Below, in pieces: positions 43,690 to 52,001 of a stretch of 64,000 bases of DNA. Below the pieces are notes generated by a model. That model did not search any database. It saw only the letters and a program-made list of their open reading frames with translations, and was not told where the DNA came from. Numbering within the stretch: the first letter of the stretch is position 1; every line of letters begins with the position of its first letter. The translations under genes were made by a program, and so were the position numbers. This DNA comes from Streptomyces caniscabiei (GTDB taxonomy: Bacteria; Actinomycetota; Actinomycetes; Streptomycetales; Streptomycetaceae): contig NZ_JABXWI010000005.1 of NCBI RefSeq assembly GCF_014930365.1, forward strand, positions 491,291-555,290. The letters run 5' to 3'.

Positions 43690-44490
43690 CTACTTGTCGA
43701 AACGCGGGGTGTCCTGGCGCTGGGACTGCTGCTGCGGCGCCGACTGGCCGGTGCCGCCCTCGATGGCCTGCTGCTGCGCGGACGGGCCGCCCGCCAGCTC
43801 CGCCTTCATGCGCTGGAGCTCCAGCTCGACGTCCGTACCGCCGGAGAGACGGTCCAGCTCGGCCTGGATGTCGTCCTTGTGCATCCCGGACGGGTCGTCG
43901 AGGGCGCCGGAGGCGAGCAGTTCGTCGATGGCGCCGGCCCGGGCCTGGAGCTGGGCCGTCTTGTCCTCGGCGCGCTGTATGGCGAGACCGACGTCGCCCA
44001 TCTCCTCGGAGATGCCGGAGAACGCCTCGCCGATCCGGGTCTGGGCCTGGGCGGCGGTGTACGTGGCCTTGATCGTCTCCTTCTTCGTACGGAAGGCGTC
44101 GACCTTGGCCTGCAGGCGCTGGGCGGCGAGGGTGAGCTTCTCCTCCTCGCCCTGGAGGGTGGAGTGCTGCGTCTCCAGGTCCGTCACCTGCTGCTGGAGC
44201 GCGGCACGGCGCGAGAGGGCCTCGCGGGCCAGGTCCTCGCGGCCGAGCGCGAGCGCCTTGCGGCCCTGGTCCTCCAGCTTCGAGGACTGGGACTGGAGCT
44301 GGTTGAGCTGAAGCTCCAGGCGCTTGCGGGAGGTGGCGACATCGGCCACACCCCGTCGCACCTTCTGGAGCAGCTCCAGCTGCTTCTGATACGAGTAATC
44401 GAGGGTTTCGCGCGGGTCCTCGGCCCGGTCAAGGGCCTTGTTCGCCTTCGCGCGGAAGATCATCCCCATACGCTTCATGACACCGCTCAT
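43690..44490 (-). CDS. pspA: Phage shock protein A (PspA/IM30 family)
   Basis: This protein of about 266 residues is almost wholly helical coiled coil (about 20-225), as in the ESCRT-III-like PspA/Vipp1 family that binds and protects damaged membrane. The N-terminal amphipathic helix VMKRMGMIFRAKANKALDRA is clear, and a Gln-rich disordered tail follows residue 230. The ATG at 44490 gives the standard N-terminus. The frame is open to 44568, but that part is unlike PspA. It forms an operon with pspAA. Confidence 0.92.
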   Translation of the reverse strand: MSGVMKRMGMIFRAKANKALDRAEDPRETLDYSYQKQLELLQKVRRGVADVATSRKRLELQLNQLQSQSSKLEDQGRKALALGREDLAREALSRRAALQQQVTDLETQHSTLQGEEEKLTLAAQRLQAKVDAFRTKKETIKATYTAAQAQTRIGEAFSGISEEMGDVGLAIQRAEDKTAQLQARAGAIDELLASGALDDPSGMHKDDIQAELDRLSGGTDVELELQRMKAELAGGPSAQQQAIEGGTGQSAPQQQSQRQDTPRFDK

Positions 44491-44864
44491 GGGCTTCGCG
44501 CGCCCCCTTCTGACGGACTCCAGCTCACAGGTCTGCGACAGAACCCACAGTACGGGCCCTGCATCCATTACCGCACTGTTCGGGGACGGATGCGGTCATC
44601 CCCAAGGACGACTGTGTACGGCGCCGCTCCGGCGTAGGGAGTAGGTGTCCCCCGGGGTCATGTACGGGCCGACCCCCGGTACCGCCTCAGCCCCACCACG
44701 GACGAATCGTCGCCTCGCTCCCCCTTTTCCGATTTTCTCCGGCTTTACGGGTCTCCCCGTCCACTGTCGCCCCAGCTCTGTCTCCAGTACGGACGCCGGG
44801 TGTTGCCGGATCGTTCCCCACTCGGCTGGGGTCCATGCCCCGGCACCCCGTACCCTTGGGTTTT
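44491..44864. promoter_or_regulatory. Divergent region between pspA and the DUF3043 gene
   Basis: There is no convincing gene in this 374-base stretch. It must contain the promoters of pspA (minus) and the DUF3043 gene (plus). A lower-GC, pyrimidine-rich part around 44700-44770 is the most promoter-like. No operator was recognised. Confidence 0.4.
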
Positions 44865-45464
44865 GTGTTCCGTAGCCGCGCCAAGAACGAGAAGGAATCG
44901 GCCGCCGACAAGGCGCCGGTGACCAACTCCCAGCAGACCCGTGATCCGCAGGCCCCCAAGGGGCGCCCCACTCCGAAACGGAGTGTGGCCCAGGGGCAGC
45001 GCCGTAGCGTCGCCAATACGCCGACGACCCGCAAGGAGGCCGCCAAGCGCTCCCGCGACGAGCGCCGTAGCGCGATGGAGAAGCAGCGCCAGGCGCTGGC
45101 GACCGGTGACGAGCGATATCTGCCGGCGCGGGACAAGGGCCCGGTCCGCAGGTTCGCCCGTGACTACGTGGACTCGCGATTCCACATCGCGGAGTTCTTC
45201 CTGCCGCTGGCCGTCATCATCCTCGTGCTGAGCATGGTGCAGGTGCCCTCGCTGCAGAACATCGCGCTCCTGCTGTGGCTGTTCGTGATCGTGCTGATCG
45301 TGGTCGACTCGATCAGCCTGGGCTTCCGTCTGAAGAAGCAGCTGAACGAGCGCTTCCCCGACGCGACCAAGAAGGGCGCCGTGGCCTACGCCCTCATGCG
45401 CACGCTCCAGATGCGTCGCCTCCGGCTGCCCAAGCCGCAGGTCAAGCGCGGAGAGCGGCCCTGA
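44865..45464 (+). CDS. DUF3043 family membrane protein
   Basis: This protein of about 199 residues has a long basic cytoplasmic N-terminus (FRSRAKNEKESAADK, RDPQAPKGRPTPKR, RRSVANTPTTRKEA) and two adjacent membrane spans (about 110-150), then a basic C-terminal helix. This is the conserved actinobacterial DUF3043 layout. The GTG at 44865 was chosen because it gives the usual FRSR start; an upstream start at 44835 is possible. Its stop overlaps the next gene. Function unknown. Confidence 0.8.
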   Translation: MFRSRAKNEKESAADKAPVTNSQQTRDPQAPKGRPTPKRSVAQGQRRSVANTPTTRKEAAKRSRDERRSAMEKQRQALATGDERYLPARDKGPVRRFARDYVDSRFHIAEFFLPLAVIILVLSMVQVPSLQNIALLLWLFVIVLIVVDSISLGFRLKKQLNERFPDATKKGAVAYALMRTLQMRRLRLPKPQVKRGERP

Positions 45465-46258
45465 GCACGACCCCTTTCTCCGAAGGTGCCGCGCAGGCCT
45501 GGCTGAACCGACTGGGCACCCTGCGTGAGGTCGTACGACAGGAGCTGGTCTCCCGCCAGGTCGACGAGCAGATAGCCGGACGCTTCCCCGTGGGGCAGCG
45601 GCTCCGGGTGCTCGACGTGGGCATGGGCCAGGGCACACAGGCACTGCGGCTGGCCCGGGCCGGGCACGCGGTGACCGGGATCGAGCGGGAGCCGAAGCTG
45701 ATCGCCGTGGCCCGGGAGGCGGTCGCCGCCGAGCCCGAGGGCATTCGCGGGCGGATGCGGATCGTCGAGGGCGACGGCCGGGACACCGGGGTGCACTTCC
45801 TGCCGGGCAGCTTCGACGTGGTGCTCTGTCACGGGGTCCTGATGTACGTCGAGGAGCCCGACGCGCTGCTGGCCGGGCTGGCGCGGATGCTGGCGCCGGG
45901 CGGGCTGCTGTCGCTGCTCGTGCGCAACGGCGACGCGCTCGCGATGCGGGCGGGGCTCGCCGGGGACTGGGCCGGGGCGCTGGCCGCGTTCGACACCACC
46001 GCGTACCGGAACCGGCTCGGGCTGGAGGTGCGGGCGGATCGGCTGGACGTGCTGACGGACGCGCTCGCGGGGATCGGGGCGCCGTTGCACGCGTGGTACG
46101 GGGTGCGGGTGTTCACGGACCTCGCGGCGGACGATGCGGCGCTGCCCGAGGGGTCGGGGGATCTTGAGGTGCTGCTCGCGGCGGAGGAGCGGGCCGGGCG
46201 GACGGATCCCTATCGGCAGGTGGCGGCGTTGTTGCACCTGTGCGGTGTGCGCGGCTGA
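45461..46258 (+). CDS. Class I SAM-dependent methyltransferase with probable CTG start
   Basis: This protein of about 265 residues has the Rossmann methyltransferase fold: motif I LDVGMGQGTQALRLA near residue 47, motif II GIEREPKLI, and FDVVLCHGVLMYVEEPD near 120. The substrate is unknown; it resembles the CmoA/SmtA-like group annotated as tRNA-modifying in some genomes. No ATG or GTG fits near the start of homology. A CTG at 45461 overlaps the stop of the DUF3043 gene as CTGA and has GCGGAGAG close upstream, copying the usual coupled arrangement. The protein likely starts there. Confidence 0.82.
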   Translation: MSTTPFSEGAAQAWLNRLGTLREVVRQELVSRQVDEQIAGRFPVGQRLRVLDVGMGQGTQALRLARAGHAVTGIEREPKLIAVAREAVAAEPEGIRGRMRIVEGDGRDTGVHFLPGSFDVVLCHGVLMYVEEPDALLAGLARMLAPGGLLSLLVRNGDALAMRAGLAGDWAGALAAFDTTAYRNRLGLEVRADRLDVLTDALAGIGAPLHAWYGVRVFTDLAADDAALPEGSGDLEVLLAAEERAGRTDPYRQVAALLHLCGVRG

Positions 46259-46262
46259 TCGT

Positions 46263-46480
46263 TTCTCGCCCCCGCCGCCCCTACCCGTCCCTCCCCCACC
46301 AAGGGGCTGCGCCCCTTTGACCCCCAGGCGTCCGTCCGGTGGGGGCTGGTCGCGCAGTTCCCCGCGCCCCTGAAAAAAGCGGGGCTGCGCCCCGGCTTTT
46401 TTCGGGCCGAAAGGCCGGAGGCCTTTCAGGGGCGCGGGGAACTGCGCGAGAAGCCCCACTCACCCGCACCCGCCGACGAA
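46263..46480. repeat. Inverted pair of intergenic repeats
   Basis: A forward extended copy (46263-46374) starts TCTCGCCCCCGCCGCCCCTA and ends with CGCGCAGTTCCCCGCGCCCC. It is followed by a GCGGGGCTGCGCCCCGGC hairpin and an inverted short copy (46421-46480) with CAGGGGCGCGGGGAACTGCG. The pair could fold into a long cruciform. It lies between the convergent methyltransferase and 67-residue protein genes. Confidence 0.87.
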
Positions 46481-46552
46481 ACCCGCACCCCCGAGTTCTT
46501 CCGCGGGGATCGGGGCGGAGCCCCGGACAGAGGCCCCGCCCGCCGCGGAGCG

Positions 46553-46756
46553 CTACGCGTGCAGGCTCATCGGGCCGTAGATCTCCGTCGTGTCCTCGAA
46601 GAGGCGGACCTGGTCGGCGCCGCCCTCCAGGAGCGCTTTCCAGTGTTCTCCGATCCACGACTCGGCATCCCCCTGGGTCGTGAACTCCTCGGGCTGGACC
46701 GCGGGCTGGACCTCCGCCCCGTCGGCCTTCTCGAAACGCCACGTCCATGCCGCCAT
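46553..46756 (-). CDS. Small conserved protein of unknown function
   Basis: This 67-residue protein begins AAWTWRFEKADGAEV and ends DTTEIYGPMSLHA. The ATG at 46756 has a perfect GGAGG 7 bases upstream, so it is a real gene despite its size. Residues WRFE and FTTQGDAESWIGEHWKALL suggest a compact alpha-beta domain. It is divergent from cobU. I do not recognise a function. Confidence 0.78.
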   Translation of the reverse strand: MAAWTWRFEKADGAEVQPAVQPEEFTTQGDAESWIGEHWKALLEGGADQVRLFEDTTEIYGPMSLHA

Positions 46757-46880
46757 GTGAGCCTCCGTAAGTACCGGCCCGGCACCGCACACGGCGCCGA
46801 GCAAGATCCGGTTCCCCCCTGAGCCTAGTCGGACGCGCAAGACCTGCGGGTGTTCATCGGGACGCGGGAAAATCGTCGGT

Positions 46881-48083
46881 GTGGAACTGACATTGCTCGG
46901 CACCGGCGCCCCCGCGGGACTCCCCCGCCCCGACTGTCCGTGCGCGGTGTGCGCGACCGCGCTCGGTGAGGCCGCGCGCGGGGCGACCGCGCTGCTCATG
47001 GACGGCACACTGCTGCTCGACCTCACGCCCGGCGCAGCCCTCGCGGCCGCGCGCGCCGGGCGCACGCTCACCGGAGTGCGGCAGGTACTGCTGTCGCACC
47101 CGCACGACGGGCCCGCCGTGGAGGTGCCGGTGGGCCTGCCGCAGCCGGTGCGGGTGCCGGACGGGCGGGAGTTGGCGCTGCTGACCGGGCACCGGGTGCG
47201 GGCCCGGGCCCTGGACGCGCCCGGCACCGGGTACGCGGTGACCGGTCCCGGCGGCCAACGGCTGCTGTATCTGCCGCCGGGGGGCGCGCCCGCCGGCCTG
47301 GAGGGGCCGTCGGAGCCGTACGACATGGTCGTCCTCGATGTGCTGGGACGGCCGGACGCGCTGGCGCGGCTGCGCGCGGCGGGGGCGGTGGGCCCGACGA
47401 CCGATGTCGTGGCCGTGCACATCGACCACGACGTGCCGGCGGACGGCGAGTTGCCGCGCCGGCTCGCGGCGGCGGGCGCGCGCGCCGTGCCGGACGGGAC
47501 GACGCTGGCGGTGGGCGCCTACGAGGACGTGCCCGACGTGCCGCGCCGCACGCTGGTGCTCGGCGGGGCGCGCTCGGGGAAGTCGGTGGAGGCGGAGCGG
47601 CGGCTGGAGGCGTTCCCGGACGTGCTGTACGTGGCGACCGGTGGGACGCGCGGCGGCGACGGGGAGTGGGCCGAGCGGGTCGCCGCCCACCGTGAGCGGC
47701 GGCCCGGTTCCTGGCGCACGGTCGAGACCTGCGACCTCGTCCCGCTGCTGAAGGACGACGACGGGGCACCGCTGCTCATCGACTGTCTCTCGCTGTGGCT
47801 GACGGACGCCATGGACGCGGTGGGGGCGTGGGACGACGCGGAGTGGGCCGGGGGCGGGGAACGCGCGCTCCGGGCGCGTGTCACCGAACTCACCGACGCC
47901 GTACGGCACACGCGCCGCACGCTGGTCGCCGTCTCCAACGAGGTCGGCTCCGGCATCGTCCCCGCCACCGCCTCCGGCCGCCGCTACCGCGATGAACTCG
48001 GCCGTCTGAACTCGGCCTTCGCGAACGAGTGCGAGCACGTGCTGCTGGTGGTGGCGGGGCAGGCCCTGGCGCTACGGGGTTGA
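46881..48083 (+). CDS. cobU: Bifunctional cobinamide kinase/guanylyltransferase with N-terminal beta-lactamase-like domain
   Basis: This 400-residue protein is a fusion. The C-terminal domain (about 223-400) is CobU, which phosphorylates adenosylcobinamide and adds GMP; it has the P-loop GGARSGKS at 228-235, the motif LLIDCLSLWLTD and SNEVGSGIVPATASGRRYRD. The N-terminal domain (1-220) looks like a metallo-beta-lactamase fold, starting ELTLLGTGAP with a PDCPCAVC Cys cluster, but the metal motif is degenerate (SHPHDG at 72-77 instead of HxHxDH). That half may be inactive or bind metal through the Cys residues. It is convergent with, and overlaps by 12 bases, the methyltransferase gene. Confidence 0.9.
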   Translation: MELTLLGTGAPAGLPRPDCPCAVCATALGEAARGATALLMDGTLLLDLTPGAALAAARAGRTLTGVRQVLLSHPHDGPAVEVPVGLPQPVRVPDGRELALLTGHRVRARALDAPGTGYAVTGPGGQRLLYLPPGGAPAGLEGPSEPYDMVVLDVLGRPDALARLRAAGAVGPTTDVVAVHIDHDVPADGELPRRLAAAGARAVPDGTTLAVGAYEDVPDVPRRTLVLGGARSGKSVEAERRLEAFPDVLYVATGGTRGGDGEWAERVAAHRERRPGSWRTVETCDLVPLLKDDDGAPLLIDCLSLWLTDAMDAVGAWDDAEWAGGGERALRARVTELTDAVRHTRRTLVAVSNEVGSGIVPATASGRRYRDELGRLNSAFANECEHVLLVVAGQALALRG

Positions 48084-48980
48084 GGGGTCCGCCGGTTCGG
48101 CCTCCGGCGCTCGGGGAGTTGCGGGGGCGGCCTGGGGTGCGGCGCGGCGCGCGAGGATGCGGTGCGCGCGGGGCGGGAGAGGGGTGCACGGGCGGGCCGT
48201 GAGGATCTCGAAGCCCAGGGAGCGCAGTTCGGCGAGCAGGTTGCGCAGGGGCACGAGGTGCAGGGGGCGGGGGCGGTCGTGCGGCCTCCACAGGCGGCGG
48301 TTCCTGCCGGGCAGCGCGCCGAACGGGCGGGCCGGGTCCGGGACTTCGAGGAGGAGATGGCCGCCGGGGCGCAGCACCGCGCGGGCGGCGCGCAGTTCCT
48401 CGCGGGGGTCGGCGGTGTGTTCGAGGTGGTGGAACATGCTCACCACGTCGTAGCGGGCGCGCAGCCGCGCGGTGATCTCGGGGTCGGTGAGCAGGCCCCG
48501 GTACGCCTCCTCCACGCGCCCTGCCTCCCACGCCCGGTCGACGCGCGGGGTCGGGTCGAGGCCGTCGAAGGAGGTGTACGGGTGGATCTCGCGCGCGACC
48601 TCCGGGAAGTGGCCGTGGCCGGTGCCGACGTCGAGCCAGCCCTCCGGTTCGGAGTACGGCGGCAGCGCGCGGGCGGCGCCCCGCAGGTGCCGGCGGCGCC
48701 GTCGTCCGACGGGGTCGGCGCCGAGGCCGTCCTCGCCGGTGTGCCGGTGGTATCTGAGCAGCAGTCCGTCCGCCGTGGGCCGGGGGTTCTGGAAGGAGTG
48801 CGCGCAGTCCCGGCACTCGTCCACCACGAACGTGCCCGGCGTGCGCCGCCGCCCCTCCGGCGCGCGCACCCGCGTACGCAACTGCCGCGAGCCGCACCAC
48901 GGACAGTCGTCCCTGCGCGGTTCGTGGAAGGGGTCGACTCCCTCGGGTGGGCCGGGCTCCGGCCGCGGGGTGGGGGACAT
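48072..48980 (-). CDS. Zinc-finger plus class I SAM methyltransferase
   Basis: This protein of about 302 residues has an N-terminal Cys4 zinc finger (CPWCGS and CRDCAHSF, near residues 25 and 56). The SAM-binding domain follows, with LDVGTGHGHFPEVA near 116 and VVSMFHHLEHTADP near 178. This layout is shared with enzymes that methylate sugars or small molecules. The ATG at 48980 has AGGAG 6 bases upstream. It lies between cobU and cobT on the opposite strand, so a link with cobalamin is not implied. Substrate unknown. Confidence 0.82.
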   Translation of the reverse strand: MSPTPRPEPGPPEGVDPFHEPRRDDCPWCGSRQLRTRVRAPEGRRRTPGTFVVDECRDCAHSFQNPRPTADGLLLRYHRHTGEDGLGADPVGRRRRRHLRGAARALPPYSEPEGWLDVGTGHGHFPEVAREIHPYTSFDGLDPTPRVDRAWEAGRVEEAYRGLLTDPEITARLRARYDVVSMFHHLEHTADPREELRAARAVLRPGGHLLLEVPDPARPFGALPGRNRRLWRPHDRPRPLHLVPLRNLLAELRSLGFEILTARPCTPLPPRAHRILARRAAPQAAPATPRAPEAEPADPSTP

Positions 48981-49143
48981 GGCGGCTCCTGGGGACGAGG
49001 TGGGAACATTCGCCCCAAAAAGGTACGTACGTGAGCCTGGTCCCCGGTGCAATGACGTGCCGGTGGCGCGGTGGGACGTTCGTGCGTCGCGGGGTCACGG
49101 TGTGGCGCCGTCGTGTTCGATCCCTGCCGGTACTGTTCGGCGA

Positions 49144-50256
49144 ATGAGCTCGCTTAATCTCGACGACTTCACCGATCTGATCGAGCGCCCCGACGGTGGG
49201 GTGCGCCGCGACGCCGAGGCGCGGCGGGAGAGGCAGATCGTGCCGCCCGGGGCGCTGGGCCGCCTCGACGAACTGGGTGAGTGGCTGGCGGCGGCGCAGT
49301 CGGCCGTTCCGGTGCGGCCGATCGAACGGCCCCGGGTGCTGCTGTTCGCGGGTGACCACGGGATCGCCGAACTCGGCGTCTCCGCGCGGGCCGCGGGTAC
49401 CGCGGACCAGTTGGTGCGGGGCGTCCTGGACGGCGGCAGCCCGGTGGCGGTGCTGGCCCGGCAGCTCGGCGTACCCGTGCGCGTGGTGGACCTCGCGCTC
49501 GACTGCGACCCGGAGGCGTTGCCCGCCGAGGTCGTACGGCACCGGGTGCGGCGCGGGTCGGGCCGTATCGACGTCGAGGACGCGCTCACGGCGGAGGAGG
49601 CGGAGGCCGCGTTCCGGGTGGGCGTCGCCCTCGCGGACGAGGAGGCGGACTCCGGGACCGACCTCGTCGTCCTCGGTGATGTGAGTGTCGGGGGGACCAC
49701 GGCGGCGGCGGTCCTGGTCGCGGCGCTGTGCGGGACCGACGCGTCCGTCGTGACCGGGCGGGGCGGGCGGGCGATCGACGACCTGGCGTGGATGCGCAAG
49801 TGCGCGGCCGTACGGGACGCCCTGCGGCGGGCCCGGCCGGTGCTCGGGGACCAGTTGCAGTTGCTGGCGGCCGTGGGCGGGGCGGATCTGGCCGCCATGA
49901 CCGGGTTCCTGTTGCAGAGCGCGGTGCGGAAGACGCCGGTGATCCTGGACGGTGTGGTGTCGGCGGCGTGTGCGCTGGTCGCCCAGCGGGTGGCGTTCCG
50001 GGCGCCGGACTGGTGGCTGGCCGGACAGAACAGCGGGGAGCCGGCGCAGGCGAAGGCGCTGGACCGGATGGCGATCGAACCGCTGCTCGACCATGGGGTG
50101 AAGGTCGGGGAGGGGGCGGGGGCGCTGCTGGCGCTGCCGTTGGTGCGGGCCGCGGCGGGGTGGGCGGCGGAGCTTCCTGAGCGGGAGGACGTGGGGGAAC
50201 CGGTGAAGCCGGGCCCCGAGGAGAAGAACCTCGGGGAGGAGTACGACGCGACCTAG
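49144..50256 (+). CDS. cobT: Nicotinate-nucleotide-dimethylbenzimidazole phosphoribosyltransferase
   Basis: This 370-residue enzyme makes alpha-ribazole phosphate for the lower ligand of cobalamin. Family landmarks are PPGALGRLDELGEWLA near residue 37, LFAGDHGIAELGVSA near 75, GDVSVGGTTAAA near 178 and the catalytic Glu in GVKVGEGAGALLALP near 322. The ATG at 49144 is well placed. It acts with CobU and CobS, both nearby but separated by unrelated genes, rather than in one operon. It has a proline/glutamate-rich C-terminal tail of about 25 residues. Confidence 0.95.
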   Translation: MSSLNLDDFTDLIERPDGGVRRDAEARRERQIVPPGALGRLDELGEWLAAAQSAVPVRPIERPRVLLFAGDHGIAELGVSARAAGTADQLVRGVLDGGSPVAVLARQLGVPVRVVDLALDCDPEALPAEVVRHRVRRGSGRIDVEDALTAEEAEAAFRVGVALADEEADSGTDLVVLGDVSVGGTTAAAVLVAALCGTDASVVTGRGGRAIDDLAWMRKCAAVRDALRRARPVLGDQLQLLAAVGGADLAAMTGFLLQSAVRKTPVILDGVVSAACALVAQRVAFRAPDWWLAGQNSGEPAQAKALDRMAIEPLLDHGVKVGEGAGALLALPLVRAAAGWAAELPEREDVGEPVKPGPEEKNLGEEYDAT

Positions 50257-50261
50257 GGTCG

Positions 50262-50385
50262 GGGTCGGGGGTGCGTTGTCGGGTGCGGATGAGTGGGGCT
50301 TCTCGCGCAGTTCCCCGCGCCCCTGAAAAAGCGGGGAACTGCGCGAGCAACCTCCACCCACCCGCACCCGACAACGCAACCGGAG
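50262..50385. repeat. Inverted pair of intergenic repeats
   Basis: The forward copy (GGGTGCGTTGTCGGGTGCGG, GTGGGGCTTCTCGCGCAGTT, CCCCGCGCCCCTGAAAAAGC) runs to about 50330. It is followed without a spacer by the inverted copy GCGGGGAACTGCGCGAGCAA ending ACCCGCACCCGACAACGCAA. The pair can fold as one long hairpin just downstream of cobT and probably acts as a terminator. Confidence 0.87.
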
Positions 50386-50494
50386 TAACCGGGATCACTC
50401 GGGCGGCACTCAACTTCCTCCCCCCTCGGTCGGTCTTCGGACATGGCGGTGGCCTCACCGCACGTACCGGAGTCGCACGGAGCACGGCGTGGGG

Positions 50495-51253
50495 ATGAAC
50501 CAGACGCAGACGGGCCGAGCCCTTCGATGGGCCCGCGCCGAGTGGGGGCTGCTGTACGCCACCGTGCGCCCGCCCCTCCTCCGCCGTCGGCTGCGCGCGA
50601 TCCCGCTGACCGTCGCCGCCGTCTGCCTCGCGGCCGTCGTCCACCTCACGCACCGGCAGTCCTGGGGCTACCGGCTCGTCGAGAACGCCGGGGCCGTACG
50701 GGCGGAGGACCCGCTCTGGACGGCGTTGGCGCGGACGCCGCTCTCCCTCTTCGTACCGGCGCTGGACCTGCCGGTGTGGGGCGCGCTGGCGCAGATACTG
50801 ATCGTCTTCGGCATCGCGGAGATCTCCCTGGGGCGGCGGCGGACCCTGGCGATCGCGTACCTGGCCACCCTGGCCGGCACGCTGTACGCGCGGGTGGGCG
50901 TCGCGCTCGGCCCGGACGTCCCCCTGCTGGGCCTGCCCGCGTCGGACGCGCGGGTCGTGGACACCGGACCGTCGGCGGCCGTGGTCGGGCTCGCGGTGTA
51001 CGTCGGATGGCGGTACCGGGCGTACGTCACGGCGGGCGCGGTGGTCGTGACGATGGCCGTCGAGGTGCTGGTGAAGGAGAACCTCGCGGGCAAGGAGCAT
51101 CTGGCGGCCATCGCGGCGGTGCTGGCGGTGTGCGCGGCGGCCGCCGCCCGTCAGCGGCGCTCCGCGCTCGCGTCCGGGGTCGCGTCCGGTGTGCCGCCGA
51201 TCCAGTCCTGGAGGCGGCGGCTGGGGGTCGCCCAGCGGCGGTCGTGGCGGTAG
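50495..51253 (+). CDS. Integral membrane protein, rhomboid-like fold possible
   Basis: This protein of about 252 residues has five or six spans and no known catalytic motif. It begins NQTQTGRALRWARAEW. A VVDTGPSAAVVGLAVYVGWR segment recalls rhomboid-like membrane proteins, with GPS in the position where active rhomboids have GxSG, but no matching His was identified. The ATG at 50495 follows a GTG two codons earlier, and either could be used. The last 102 bases overlap the end of the convergent membrane protein gene. Function unknown. Confidence 0.7.
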   Translation: MNQTQTGRALRWARAEWGLLYATVRPPLLRRRLRAIPLTVAAVCLAAVVHLTHRQSWGYRLVENAGAVRAEDPLWTALARTPLSLFVPALDLPVWGALAQILIVFGIAEISLGRRRTLAIAYLATLAGTLYARVGVALGPDVPLLGLPASDARVVDTGPSAAVVGLAVYVGWRYRAYVTAGAVVVTMAVEVLVKENLAGKEHLAAIAAVLAVCAAAAARQRRSALASGVASGVPPIQSWRRRLGVAQRRSWR

Positions 51254-51918
51254 GAACGCTTCCAGGCCCGGGCGCGGGTGCGCGGTCTGCGGCGGTAGAA
51301 GCGGCGGGCCCAGGCGGAGGTGGGGCGGGCCAGACGGACGGCGCCGACGACGGCGATGAAGGGGATGATCACACCGAAGAGCGCGGTGCGGGCCTTGCCC
51401 TTGGCGAGGGCGACCAGGGCGACGAGGAAGTTCGTCCCCATGGTGAGCATGACGGCTCCCCGGTCCTGGAGTTCCTCCTCGTCGAGGTCGTTGACGCCGA
51501 AGGGCAGGAAGCCGACCAGCATCAGCCCCACCAGGGCGGCCGTCAGCACGACCATCTCGACGCTCTTGCGGCCGGCCTCGCTCCAGTACACGTCGTCCAG
51601 GTGCAGGATCAGCGCGAACTCGTCCAGCACCAGGCCCGCGCCCATGCCGAACAGCACGGCGGAGATCAGCGCGCCGGAACCGTGCCCGTCACTGGCCACC
51701 GCGCCGAAGCCCCCGGCGACGGTGAGCAGGACACCGGGGACGACATGGTGGATGTGGACGCCACCGCTGCCGCTGATGTTGCGGAACGGCCCCTTGCCCG
51801 CGCGGATGAGACGGGTGACGACCCGGGTGATCAGGAACGTCAGGACGAACGCGGCGAGTGCGAGCAGCAGGGGCAGTTTGCCCGGCTCGATGATGTTCCG
51901 CTCCCACCAGTGACCCAT
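51151..51918 (-). CDS. Integral membrane protein of unknown function
   Basis: This 255-residue protein has about six spans and a basic Arg/Trp-rich cytoplasmic C-terminus. It has a GSGGVHIHHVVPGVLLTVAG segment near residue 50 and LVLDEFALILHLDDVYW near 100, with many conserved His, Asp and Glu residues that suggest metal binding inside the membrane. The ATG at 51918 is followed at once by GHWWERNI. No family with a known role was recognised. Confidence 0.75.
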   Translation of the reverse strand: MGHWWERNIIEPGKLPLLLALAAFVLTFLITRVVTRLIRAGKGPFRNISGSGGVHIHHVVPGVLLTVAGGFGAVASDGHGSGALISAVLFGMGAGLVLDEFALILHLDDVYWSEAGRKSVEMVVLTAALVGLMLVGFLPFGVNDLDEEELQDRGAVMLTMGTNFLVALVALAKGKARTALFGVIIPFIAVVGAVRLARPTSAWARRFYRRRPRTRARAWKRSYRHDRRWATPSRRLQDWIGGTPDATPDASAERR

Positions 51919-52001
51919 ATGCGAACTTTATCCAGGACTGCCCTCGGGCGCCGCCGAGCCCGTCCGCCGAGCGCATCGGCCGCGCCGGGTAGCCTGCGCC
52001 G

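Noticed and set aside
46757..46880. Cobalamin riboswitch ahead of cobU
   Set aside because: The 124-base gap is too short for the full B12 aptamer and no B12-box sequence was seen. None was found before cobT or cobS either.
46757..47422. Longer minus-strand frame including the 67-residue gene
   Set aside because: The upstream part is antisense to cobU and lacks coding character. The strong GGAGG before 46756 marks the real start.
48072..48980. Cobalamin-pathway methyltransferase (precorrin type)
   Set aside because: The enzyme has a zinc finger and the general class I fold, not the tetrapyrrole methylase fold. Position between cobU and cobT is not enough.
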